64,000 bases of DNA from positions 1-64,000 of the forward strand of contig NZ_CAMVTE010000005.1 in the NCBI RefSeq assembly GCF_947170395.1, written 5' to 3'. Shown here piece by piece: positions 58,601-64,000 of this stretch (positions within the stretch are counted from its first letter, which is position 1; every line of letters begins with the position of its first letter). The notes under the pieces were generated by a model. It saw only the letters and a program-made list of their open reading frames with translations. It did no database searches and was not told where the DNA came from. The position numbers and the translations under genes are program-made. The stretch comes from an uncultured Methanobrevibacter sp. GTDB taxonomy: Archaea > Methanobacteriota > Methanobacteria > Methanobacteriales > Methanobacteriaceae.

Positions 58601-60465
58601 ATTCTGTTTATAATTCCTTCGTTTGCAAGTTTAATTTCAAAGTCTTCATCCAATTCCAAAGTCTCACAGATGGAAATATCTTTAAGTAATTCGTCCTCTG
58701 ATGAGAACTTGTCAAATAAAACATCCATTGCCTTAAGGAATTCATCCATCAGTTCTTTTGAATAGAATGATTCATCATAGCTAATGTTAATCTTACCGCT
58801 TTCAAAATTGAATACCAGCTTATAGTCTTTGACATCATACTCATCTTCAAAGAATAATATTTCACTTTCAAAGTCTAATTTTTGATTGTTTAAAAGCGGA
58901 TAATTCTTATATTCTTCAAATGATTGTTTGAAATCATCCAAAAACTCACGAACAGAAAGGTCGGTGTTAAAGTGATATCCTGCCGCAACACGATTGTATG
59001 CAATCAGAATGTCTTTTGAAAATGAGAATTTGACTAGATTAAATAAGAATGTTGCAAGCAATAGCTTTTCTTTTGATAAACGGTATTGATTGGCAAGATT
59101 TTTTAATTTATCGATGTCTATTGGTTTTGATATAATTTTATAGTTTACTTCATCACCGCTCACGTCAGGTGAAATGGCGGTTGGATTATCAAATGAGTTG
59201 ATTAGATTATTGTAGTAATTTTCTGCCTTGAAAAACTCAACTACATTAACATCATAATCCCTGCATTTTTTAGATGAATCTTTACTGACTTGTTTTACCA
59301 AACTTTTAAGTCCTGAAGCCATTGCATCTATTTCATTTGAGCTGAAACAGGATTTGTCATATTCTATAAATATTGATTGCAATCCTTTTTCATCCGAATA
59401 GTTCTTGTTTATTCTGAAGTGAAGTGGGAATTTGATGTCCTTTTGTAGTGTTAGGAATTTTGAATCATAATCTGTGGAATTTGAAACAATTGAAATCATG
59501 GAAATGCAATCAGGATCAATTCCGACATTTCTCAAATCTGTTGTGTACTCACTGAACTGCAGTTTTGCATGAGATAAACCCTCTTTTAAAACGGATTTTG
59601 AATATTCAAGCAATTCCTCAAATGTTAAATCCTCATCATATTCAAGTCTTAATGGAATTGTGTTTACAAACATTCCAAGTGCATCATCCTGATTAAAGTA
59701 TCTTCCGTGAACGGAGGTATTCAGTACAATGTCTTTAAACTGTTCATTGTCTTTTTTGGATTTTGAAAGGTATAAAAAATTAAGTGCCAATGCTGTGACA
59801 AAAGGGGAATATCCCAAATCTGGGGCATTATCCAAAAGGACTTCAAAGTATCCAAGTTGTGAATCATCAAATGAATACCAATCCTGTGAATAATCCTTTA
59901 ATGTATCAAGCCAATATTTCTTATCATCACTGGCTTCATTTGATTTCAAATAATCCAATTCAGCATTTACATATGTTTCATATGAATAATCTATTGGGAC
60001 ATATTCGGCATTGTTTTTTTGAGCTTCAATGTATTTTTCAATTTCCCTTGGAACGATTGAATAAAGTGAAGTTCCATCAAGCAGTATATGCTGGACAACA
60101 CCAATAAGAATGCATGATGAATCATTTTTTAAAATGGCCCATTTGTATAGTGGGCAATCAAAGACATCGTCAAAGGGGTTTTCCAGATAATCTTTGATAA
60201 ATTCATCAATGTTATCTGAAACATCGAATGTTTCAACATTCACTTCTCCATCAGCATAATATTGTTTAAAGTCCCCTGACTCATCATGTTTAATTTGCAA
60301 ATTCAAATAATTCCGGCAAATAAATTCAACAGCTATTTTTACATTTTCAAAATCCTCTAAATCATAATCTTTTCTAAATTTCAGATAAAATGAGTCATTG
60401 TGAGGATTATTTATTTCAGAAAACAGCAACATTTTCTGAGACGAAGATAAATCAAATAAATTCAT
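52651..60465 (-). CDS. Two-module nonribosomal peptide synthetase (C-A-T-C-A-T-R)
   Basis: 2604 residues. C1 (1-430; motif QHILLDG at 125, first His replaced by Gln). A1 (620-1120; IYTSGSTGKPKG about 760, NSYGPTEVT about 903). T1 (Ser in GLTSL about 1143). C2 (1170-1600; intact HHIIVDG about 1309). A2 (1635-2130; IYTSGSTGLPKG about 1760, MYGPTETT about 1912). T2 (EIGGTSL about 2157). Terminal thioester reductase (GATGFLG about 2243; YLSSK about 2401), which would release an aldehyde or alcohol. A starter C domain suggests an N-acylated product. A1 lacks the Asp that normally holds the amino group (Ile in FIVFLREIF), whereas A2 keeps it (FDVFQQEL). The PPTase at 63107 would activate both T domains. 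Confidence 0.95.
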   Translation of the reverse strand: MNLFDLSSSQKMLLFSEINNPHNDSFYLKFRKDYDLEDFENVKIAVEFICRNYLNLQIKHDESGDFKQYYADGEVNVETFDVSDNIDEFIKDYLENPFDDVFDCPLYKWAILKNDSSCILIGVVQHILLDGTSLYSIVPREIEKYIEAQKNNAEYVPIDYSYETYVNAELDYLKSNEASDDKKYWLDTLKDYSQDWYSFDDSQLGYFEVLLDNAPDLGYSPFVTALALNFLYLSKSKKDNEQFKDIVLNTSVHGRYFNQDDALGMFVNTIPLRLEYDEDLTFEELLEYSKSVLKEGLSHAKLQFSEYTTDLRNVGIDPDCISMISIVSNSTDYDSKFLTLQKDIKFPLHFRINKNYSDEKGLQSIFIEYDKSCFSSNEIDAMASGLKSLVKQVSKDSSKKCRDYDVNVVEFFKAENYYNNLINSFDNPTAISPDVSGDEVNYKIISKPIDIDKLKNLANQYRLSKEKLLLATFLFNLVKFSFSKDILIAYNRVAAGYHFNTDLSVREFLDDFKQSFEEYKNYPLLNNQKLDFESEILFFEDEYDVKDYKLVFNFESGKINISYDESFYSKELMDEFLKAMDVLFDKFSSEDELLKDISICETLELDEDFEIKLANEGIINRIFENIAIENPDKTILYAEDGDLTYDELNKKANKIANALIKRGVDVEDRVMFMMRRNSDLIAAVFGIIKAGAAFIPIDPNYPKNRINQILEDSDSKFVITSSEIDYDGSNRINVDELLSEDDDSNPDVDLTPDNLCFLIYTSGSTGKPKGVMITHMGISNYIANVEENVPIYELNHKCNKFISISTVSFIVFLREIFGTILNGLPVVFANDEQAIDPLQLVELFKTSDAEGFGSTPTRLLEYLQLEEIQEVVGNCNVIVVGGEGFPPVLFDRLSKYTTADIYNSYGPTEVTIASHYKLIDSPKVTAGWKMLNVVDKVMDIDGNQLPPYASGEIYVGGAGIARGYLNNPEQTEKVFMQLNNIAYYNTGDLGKKDYDGELYVLGRNDTQIKLRGLRIELSEIEGSLANYENVTLSKVVVKKINSIEHLCAYFTATAAIDMDDLKQHLTDSLPEYMVPSYFTQLEEFPKTPNGKTDFKNLPDPEIDVDEFIKPRTDIEKELFNMVSEILGIDEFGVNTDLFSIGLTSLSVIKLTSAIYNNLNAQMNVTEILSYKTIEKIASEINIADDEKGDIQELYPLTSNQLGVYFDCIKDPENTAYNLPKKMEFDEGIDAERLKSSINKAIDNHPYLKTRIVMENGEVYQQRRDNLKVDDMIEMVGEVDLDEFVQPFKLEEGPLFRFKIVGDSMLLADFHHIIVDGTSLNILFDEIAKIYDGKDYELEELDGFEYSLNEIKIEQSSLYKESELFFSNKIKEFDDATVIAQDINGDESQGKAAVEDIFLDKEAIDEFCLKSNISQNNLFLAATSFVLNKFVYKRDTLIATITNGRFNPNQQKTLAMMVKTLPLALKLNSDLTINEYFEYVNGEWLNVLAYSSYPLTEISNEFDITPEILYAYHGKIIEDIEIGGMNVERQSLDYDGLKFKISLNVVEVDNQYRIFCEYNDQLYSDTLIDTFLDCIRIVLNKFQTFDENTLMKDISIIENDDWGVDDLEYDEIPEDRLNKIFENQVELHPDRIILYATDGEFTYDELNKKANRIAHSLIEKGVGPEDRVMFILNRNSNVIASIFGILKSGAAFIPVDSEYPSERIEHVLTDSESKFIIVDDVIEKKCIDLSEYSENLLDVNELLKHEDTSNPNPDVHANNMAYLIYTSGSTGLPKGVILEHGNIANFVYPDPRNVCTYELVHNLEKEDYKVLSTTTVAFDVFQQELMGSLLNGVPMVFANDMEYKDPIEMMDLIHRSGANVYIATPSRLLQYLEIEAMQETMYGFKVYIHAGEPFSQRLYELLSENSNGKLFNMYGPTETTVYCNGQLLESSDIHIGKELFNVHEKVMDFDSNPLPPNVIGELYIAGKGVSREYLNRPEKNAEAYEVINGIRFYRSGDFVKVTEDGDYYVFGRMDNQIKLRGLRIEIGEIEVGLSKYPGIKSVAVVVKKIKGNDHLCAYFTVHDDYKDENREENGYSIDIEDLKASLAEKLVYYMVPTVYMELDEMPQTVNGKTDLRNLPEPVLITEYVAPENDVEAFFANLFAEILGLDEVSATDSFFEIGGTSLLVTKITMEALNHNYNLNYGDVFSNPTPRALSEFILSDETLEKKSELSYDYSQINDLLKKNNLETILNGEIQDSLGNVLLTGATGFLGIHVLRELLENETGDIYCFIRANKVLSGEERLKSLLFYYFSDEYENLFGERLHIIEGDITNFEDFEKLVSEKIDAVVNCAANVKHFSSGTDIEDINLGGVINGLKFAKMKNAKYVQVSTYSIAGESINNYPPVDVKFTENDLFIGQAVDNQYLSSKFLAERAVLEAAVNDDLDVKIMRVGNLMARSSDSEFQINFESNGFINRLKAFVTIGKMPYSMLMNNVEFSPIDMTAKAIVNLSKTPKECTVFHPYDHHSICFGDIIDIIKPLGLDIEPCEEDDYQNALDDALADKSKQEGVSGLITSIGSGKVKKIWMPVDNTYTVQALYRLGIKWPFISEEYIYNFVKFLDDLDFFSV

Positions 60466-60565
60466 TTCAATTCCCCAGTTTTTTAATTTTTTTAAAACTA
60501 ATTGTATTTATATTAAACAAAATATTTAAAATTAATATAAAACTAAAATAGTATTAGTGATTATC
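60466..60565. promoter_or_regulatory. Divergent promoter of NRPS and partner-switch operons
   Basis: One hundred very AT-rich bases between the two operons. A TATA-like element for the NRPS (TTTAATATAAATAC, 60507-60520 on the minus strand) and one for the plus operon (ATTAATATAAAAC, around 60532-60544) lie back to back. A shared regulator could therefore switch both. No palindrome is evident. Confidence 0.5.
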
Positions 60566-60865
60566 ATGAATATTATTAAAAATTATGATGAAAAAGAATT
60601 AACATTATCTGTTGAGGGCCGTATTGATACAATTACTTCCCAAGAGTTGGATAATGAAATCAATGAAGAGTTAGGTAATTTTGATTCATTAATAATGGAT
60701 TTCACTGATTTGGAATACATTTCAAGTGCTGGTCTTAGAGTTTTAATTGCAACCCAAAAGAAATTAAAAGAAGATGATGTTCCATTCGTTATTAAAAATG
60801 TTAATGATGCAGTCGGTGAAATATTCAGAATGTCCGGTTTTGACAAAATTCTTAAGATAGAATGA
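60566..60865 (+). CDS. STAS-domain anti-sigma-antagonist-like protein (RsbV type)
   Basis: 99 residues from ATG 60566. STAS domain with the phospho-acceptor serine segment DLEYISSAGLRVLIA (about 48-62) and the start VEGRIDTITSQEL. In bacteria the unphosphorylated form traps the RsbW kinase and phosphorylation releases it. First of four overlapping genes (RsbV-RsbW-RsbU-PPTase); its ATGA stop-start overlap with RsbW implies coupled translation. No sigma factor exists in archaea, so the final target is unknown. Confidence 0.9.
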   Translation: MNIIKNYDEKELTLSVEGRIDTITSQELDNEINEELGNFDSLIMDFTDLEYISSAGLRVLIATQKKLKEDDVPFVIKNVNDAVGEIFRMSGFDKILKIE

Positions 60866-61239
60866 ATTCAATAACTTTAAAACCAGAATTGACAGAATTA
60901 TATGTTTTAAATGAGTTTATTTTAAATGAACTTCCCGAAGAAAATCTTCAAGTCAATTTCATTGTTGAAGAAATATTCGTCAATATAGTCCATTACTCAA
61001 ATACAGAATTCATTACAGTTAATGTTGAATATGAAAATCCATCATTGATTTTGGAGTTTATTGACAACGGAATAGAATTCAATCCTCTTTTAAAAGAAAA
61101 TCCAGATCTTCCTGACAGTATTGATGATGCTCAAATTGGAGGTTTGGGCATTTTTTTAACTAAAGAAATAGCTGATGAACTTGATTACCATTATATAAAT
61201 GGTGAAAATCACTTGAAAATAATTAAAAAAGTGGAATGA
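60862..61239 (+). CDS. RsbW-like anti-sigma-type serine kinase/ATPase
   Basis: 125-residue GHKL ATPase of the RsbW/SpoIIAB class. N-box NFIVEEIFVNIVHYSN (about 34), D-box FIDNGIEFNPL (about 71), G-box GGLGIFLTKEIADELDY (about 94). Complete for an ATP-binding serine kinase expected to phosphorylate the STAS protein next door. The domain closely parallels the C-terminus of the MATE fusion at 50915 (EEMLVNI, GVDFNPV, KIADKIDY). Overlaps both neighbours by 4 bases. Confidence 0.9.
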   Translation: MNSITLKPELTELYVLNEFILNELPEENLQVNFIVEEIFVNIVHYSNTEFITVNVEYENPSLILEFIDNGIEFNPLLKENPDLPDSIDDAQIGGLGIFLTKEIADELDYHYINGENHLKIIKKVE

Positions 61240-63110
61240 TGAAATCTAAACTGAAAAAAATAGCAATATCATTTATATTAATGATAATGGTCCATTATGC
61301 GCTTTCTCCAGATATATTTTGGAACCTTGGGATACAAAGTCCTCATGTGGGATTATTATTTGTTTTAGGATTGTTATTGGGACCTTATGGCGCTTTAGGT
61401 GCAGTATCAGCAAATATTATACTGGATTTATTGGATGGATTTACACTTATTGAAATGCTTCCTTCAGCTATTTTTACTTTTGGAATTTCCTATTTGGCAT
61501 ACAAACTTTGGTATTCCGGCTTTAGAACTGATAAAATTACAAAACCTGCATTAGATAACATGTACCATCTCGGTATGTTTTCATTAATCATGATAATATG
61601 CGGACTTATATATTCTGTAGTGCATGGGAATTTAATGGGATTTATTATCGGCTCTGAAATAGACGAATTTATTTCCGTCGTTTATTTTATGAACTTTATT
61701 AATATAGGATTTATCTTTGGAATACTATTCATTTGGATTTCCAAAAAAATCGATTTTATAGAAACTCCAAAAACATCCAAAAAGAAAGTTAACAAAAAGT
61801 TATATCAAATATTATTTTGTTCATTAATGATTGTAACCATTTTCACAGCAATTTCCTTTGTCATGGATGTAAATGAAAACATTCTGCTTGGGGAACTGAT
61901 ACTGACTGGAATTTTATTATTCGGTTATCTGACAAAACCTTTTACATATGAAATTCAGCCAAATGTTGAAAATACAATAACCGAAAAGATTATAAAAAAT
62001 TTTCTCCTGATAACATTAGTAATTGCCGTTATGGGACTGGCAATTTCTTTTTTAAGTATTAATTTTATATCTCACATTGATAATGGCAACATCTACTTAA
62101 TTTTAATGCCCGCACTTATCCTAACTGATACAATCATAATTTTATTCTTTATTCCAGGACTCCTGATTTTAAGATATATTGAAAATAAGGTAATGAAACC
62201 GATTTTGGCATTTTCTGAAATCGAAGGATTCATTAATGAAAATGAAAAAATAGAAAGTGAAGGTTTGGTGGAAATTTATTCCAAATATCTCAATGAGCAA
62301 AATGAAATCGGAACACTCGCCTTTTCATACACCGAACTGATTAAACACAACAATAATTATATTGAGAATATCCATAAAATTGAAGGTGAAAAGGAGCGTA
62401 TAAAAGCTGAGCTTGATATTGCAACAAAAATTCAGGCCGCAAACTTGCCAACCGAATCAATCAAAACTGAAGATTTTAAAGTTAATGGTTATTCCCAACC
62501 TGCAAGAGAAGTCGGAGGAGACTTCTTTGACTATTACATGATTGATGAGGATAATTTGGCTATTGTGATTGGAGATGCATCAGGTAAAGGAGTTCCAGCA
62601 GCAATTATTGCAATGATTACTCAGGTGATAATCAAACAGATATTATATCATTATCAAGATCCGTCAAAAGTTTTACGCCTGCTCAACAATCAGCTGTGTG
62701 AAAAAAACTCCGAATCAATGTTTTTAACATTGTGGCTTGGAATCTACAACCGAACAACTAAAAAATTAACATTTTCAAATGCAGGACACAATCCGCCATT
62801 AATAAAAGAAAATAGTAAATTTAAATATTTGGATATTGATACTGGAATCGTCTTAGGAATTATGGAAGACTTTGACTATGTATTGGAAGAGATTATTCTG
62901 GAAGATGAAATAGTATTATATACTGACGGAATAACTGATGCAAACAATGAAGATGATGAAATGTACGGTGAGGACAGACTTTTAAACTTCTTCAACGAAT
63001 TTGAAAGTGAAAACGACCCAATCAGACCGTTATTAAAGAACATCCATAATTTTACTCGCGATGCAGAACAGTTTGATGATATGACATTATTGTATTTAAG
63101 GATAAAATGA
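61236..63110 (+). CDS. Membrane sensor PP2C/SpoIIE-type serine phosphatase (RsbU-like)
   Basis: 624 residues. N-terminal sensory region with about ten membrane helices (to about 325; LLFVLGLLLGPYGALGAVSAN recalls MASE1-type modules), a HAMP-like linker, a coiled coil (about 375-400, NIHKIEGEKERIKAELDIAT) and a C-terminal SpoIIE phosphatase (REVGGDFFDYY, VIGDASGKGVPAAI, SNAGHNPP, YTDGITDANN, FDDMTLLYL). It should dephosphorylate the STAS protein in response to a membrane or extracellular signal. Overlaps RsbW and the PPTase gene by 4 bases each. Confidence 0.92.
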   Translation: MMKSKLKKIAISFILMIMVHYALSPDIFWNLGIQSPHVGLLFVLGLLLGPYGALGAVSANIILDLLDGFTLIEMLPSAIFTFGISYLAYKLWYSGFRTDKITKPALDNMYHLGMFSLIMIICGLIYSVVHGNLMGFIIGSEIDEFISVVYFMNFINIGFIFGILFIWISKKIDFIETPKTSKKKVNKKLYQILFCSLMIVTIFTAISFVMDVNENILLGELILTGILLFGYLTKPFTYEIQPNVENTITEKIIKNFLLITLVIAVMGLAISFLSINFISHIDNGNIYLILMPALILTDTIIILFFIPGLLILRYIENKVMKPILAFSEIEGFINENEKIESEGLVEIYSKYLNEQNEIGTLAFSYTELIKHNNNYIENIHKIEGEKERIKAELDIATKIQAANLPTESIKTEDFKVNGYSQPAREVGGDFFDYYMIDEDNLAIVIGDASGKGVPAAIIAMITQVIIKQILYHYQDPSKVLRLLNNQLCEKNSESMFLTLWLGIYNRTTKKLTFSNAGHNPPLIKENSKFKYLDIDTGIVLGIMEDFDYVLEEIILEDEIVLYTDGITDANNEDDEMYGEDRLLNFFNEFESENDPIRPLLKNIHNFTRDAEQFDDMTLLYLRIK

Positions 63111-63739
63111 TTAGGTTAGCTTATTGCAATGTTGATGATTTGGATTTGAAAAAAGCTTATGGACTGGTTTCTAAAACTCGCCAGGAAAAAATTGATTTTT
63201 ACAGGTTTGAAAAGGATAAAAAGCTTAGTTGTGGCGTATATCTTCTTTTAAAAAAGCTATTGTCTGAGGAAAACATTACTGATCCTATCTTCAAATTCGA
63301 AAAATACGGCAAGGCATACATATCCAATCATGAAAACATTCATTTTAATTTAAGCCATTCCGGTAAAGTGGTTTTGTGCGCAATATCCGATAGGAATGTT
63401 GGCGTTGATGTCGAATATATTGACCGTAAAATTGATTTAAACATAGCCAAGCATTACTTCTACAACAGCGAATATAAAACTATCATGAATGCTGAAAACA
63501 GGCCGGAGAAATTTTTTGAATACTGGGTTTTAAAGGAAAGCTATATGAAATACACAGGCCTTGGAATGAATTTAAAACTGGACAGTTTTGAAATAATAAT
63601 TGAAGATAAAATAAGGCTTAAAAACGATGATGAAAATTTAAAGTTTAACTTATTTGACATTGAAAACTATAAAATCGGAATTGCCGGGCATTATGATTCT
63701 GTTGATTTAATTGAATATGATGTCGGGCAATTGTATTGA
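63107..63739 (+). CDS. Sfp-type 4'-phosphopantetheinyl transferase
   Basis: 210-residue PPTase converting apo carrier domains to the holo form using coenzyme A. Motifs: FNLSHSGKVVLCA (P1b), VGVDVEYID (magnesium Asp/Glu, about 102-110) and FEYWVLKESYMKYTGLGM (WxxKES, about 143-160). Full-length Sfp class rather than AcpS; methanogens have no fatty-acid synthase, so the T domains of the NRPS are the natural substrate. Last gene of the partner-switch operon, which places enzyme activation under the same promoter as the regulators. Followed by a terminator. Confidence 0.93.
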   Translation: MIRLAYCNVDDLDLKKAYGLVSKTRQEKIDFYRFEKDKKLSCGVYLLLKKLLSEENITDPIFKFEKYGKAYISNHENIHFNLSHSGKVVLCAISDRNVGVDVEYIDRKIDLNIAKHYFYNSEYKTIMNAENRPEKFFEYWVLKESYMKYTGLGMNLKLDSFEIIIEDKIRLKNDDENLKFNLFDIENYKIGIAGHYDSVDLIEYDVGQLY

Positions 63740-63750
63740 AAAAAATATTG

Positions 63751-63792
63751 GGATAATAATTAAAGGCTTAAGCTTTAATAATATCCTTTTTT
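63751..63792. terminator. Bidirectional terminator
   Basis: Imperfect long stem (GGATAATAATTAAAG against CTTTAATAATATCC) with loop GCTTAAG, followed by six T on the plus strand. It lies between the convergent PPTase and regulator genes and ends the operon. Confidence 0.65.
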
Positions 63793-63798
63793 GCCTAT

Positions 63799-64000
63799 TC
63801 AAGGGTTAATGCCTTCAAACATTATGTTTATCAGGTCATCTGCATAATAATTTGTTTCAAAGTCAAGGTCTTTATTGTATATTTTCCATAATATGACTGA
63901 CTGGAACAGCATTCCAAAACACATGATTGCCAATGATTTAGGATTAACTTCTCTAATTATGCCCTTTTCTATTTTTATCTTGAAAAATTCTTCCAATTTA
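63799..64000 (-). CDS. C-terminal fragment of a probable TetR/AcrR-type regulator (runs off window)
   Basis: The last 67 codons of a minus-strand gene whose 5' part lies beyond 64000. The sequence (EFFKIKIEKGIIREVNPKSL, MCFGMLFQSVILWKIY, ADDLINIMFEGI) has the look of the helical C-terminal ligand and dimer domain of TetR/AcrR regulators, in particular the I.EVNP and MFEGI segments. The N-terminal DNA-binding domain is not available, so the assignment is provisional. A local regulator for the NRPS cluster is possible. Confidence 0.6.
   Translation of the reverse strand, partial: KLEEFFKIKIEKGIIREVNPKSLAIMCFGMLFQSVILWKIYNKDLDFETNYYADDLINIMFEGINP

Overview
The window is a low-GC stretch of the chromosome of a methanogenic archaeon. 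The closest fit is a gut or rumen Methanobrevibacter (order Methanobacteriales). The basis is archaeal replication genes (rfcS, rfcL, Hef, PINA), archaeal S15, archaeal phosphomevalonate dehydratase, a Mur-ligase pair of the kind used for pseudomurein, repeated DUF4013 membrane proteins and adhesin-like Ig-repeat proteins. The genus is inferred from gene content; no search was run. I saw no rRNA, tRNA or CRISPR array.

Layout. 1-2905: end of rpsO, an archaeal RecJ-type DHH nuclease and the phosphomevalonate dehydratase large subunit. 2889-4032: an XRE regulator, an ImmA/IrrE protease and a truncated PIN-like remnant. 4354-7240: two Mur ligases. 7254-14521: a flavin-binding protein, Hef, and a minus-strand run hisS-hisI-PINA-TIM barrel. 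14758-19871: RhuM-like protein, aroE, an unknown protein, rfcL and rfcS. 20009-31867: htpX with an EF-hand loop, trmI, membrane and envelope proteins, leuS, nadE and a TMEM175-type channel.

32098-38003 is an accessory island. It holds a secreted protein behind a palindromic operator, a frameshifted GNAT gene with a 46-residue partner, a Bro-N antirepressor-like gene, a 420-bp duplicated element that looks like a structured RNA gene, a promoter/leader element present three times, and a 58-residue ORF. 38004-50728 returns to an ArsA/Get3 ATPase, a large adhesin-like protein, cbiE, an HxlR regulator next to a macrodomain-SirTM pair, a membrane phosphodiesterase, ychF and small conserved proteins.

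The main attraction is 50915-63739. A 2604-residue nonribosomal peptide synthetase (C-A-T-C-A-T-R) is followed on its own strand by a MATE exporter whose C-terminus is an RsbW-like ATPase domain. Divergently transcribed is a tightly overlapping operon of RsbV-like STAS protein, RsbW-like ATPase, membrane-bound RsbU-like phosphatase and an Sfp-type phosphopantetheinyl transferase. Archaea have no sigma factors, so this bacterial partner-switching set must have another target. The exporter's own RsbW-like tail is the obvious candidate. From memory, a related NRPS neighbourhood (NRPS, MatE, anti-sigma antagonist, serine phosphatases) was reported in the M. ruminantium M1 genome, so the cluster type is known; the fused exporter tail, the atypical first adenylation pocket and the proposed control circuit deserve attention.
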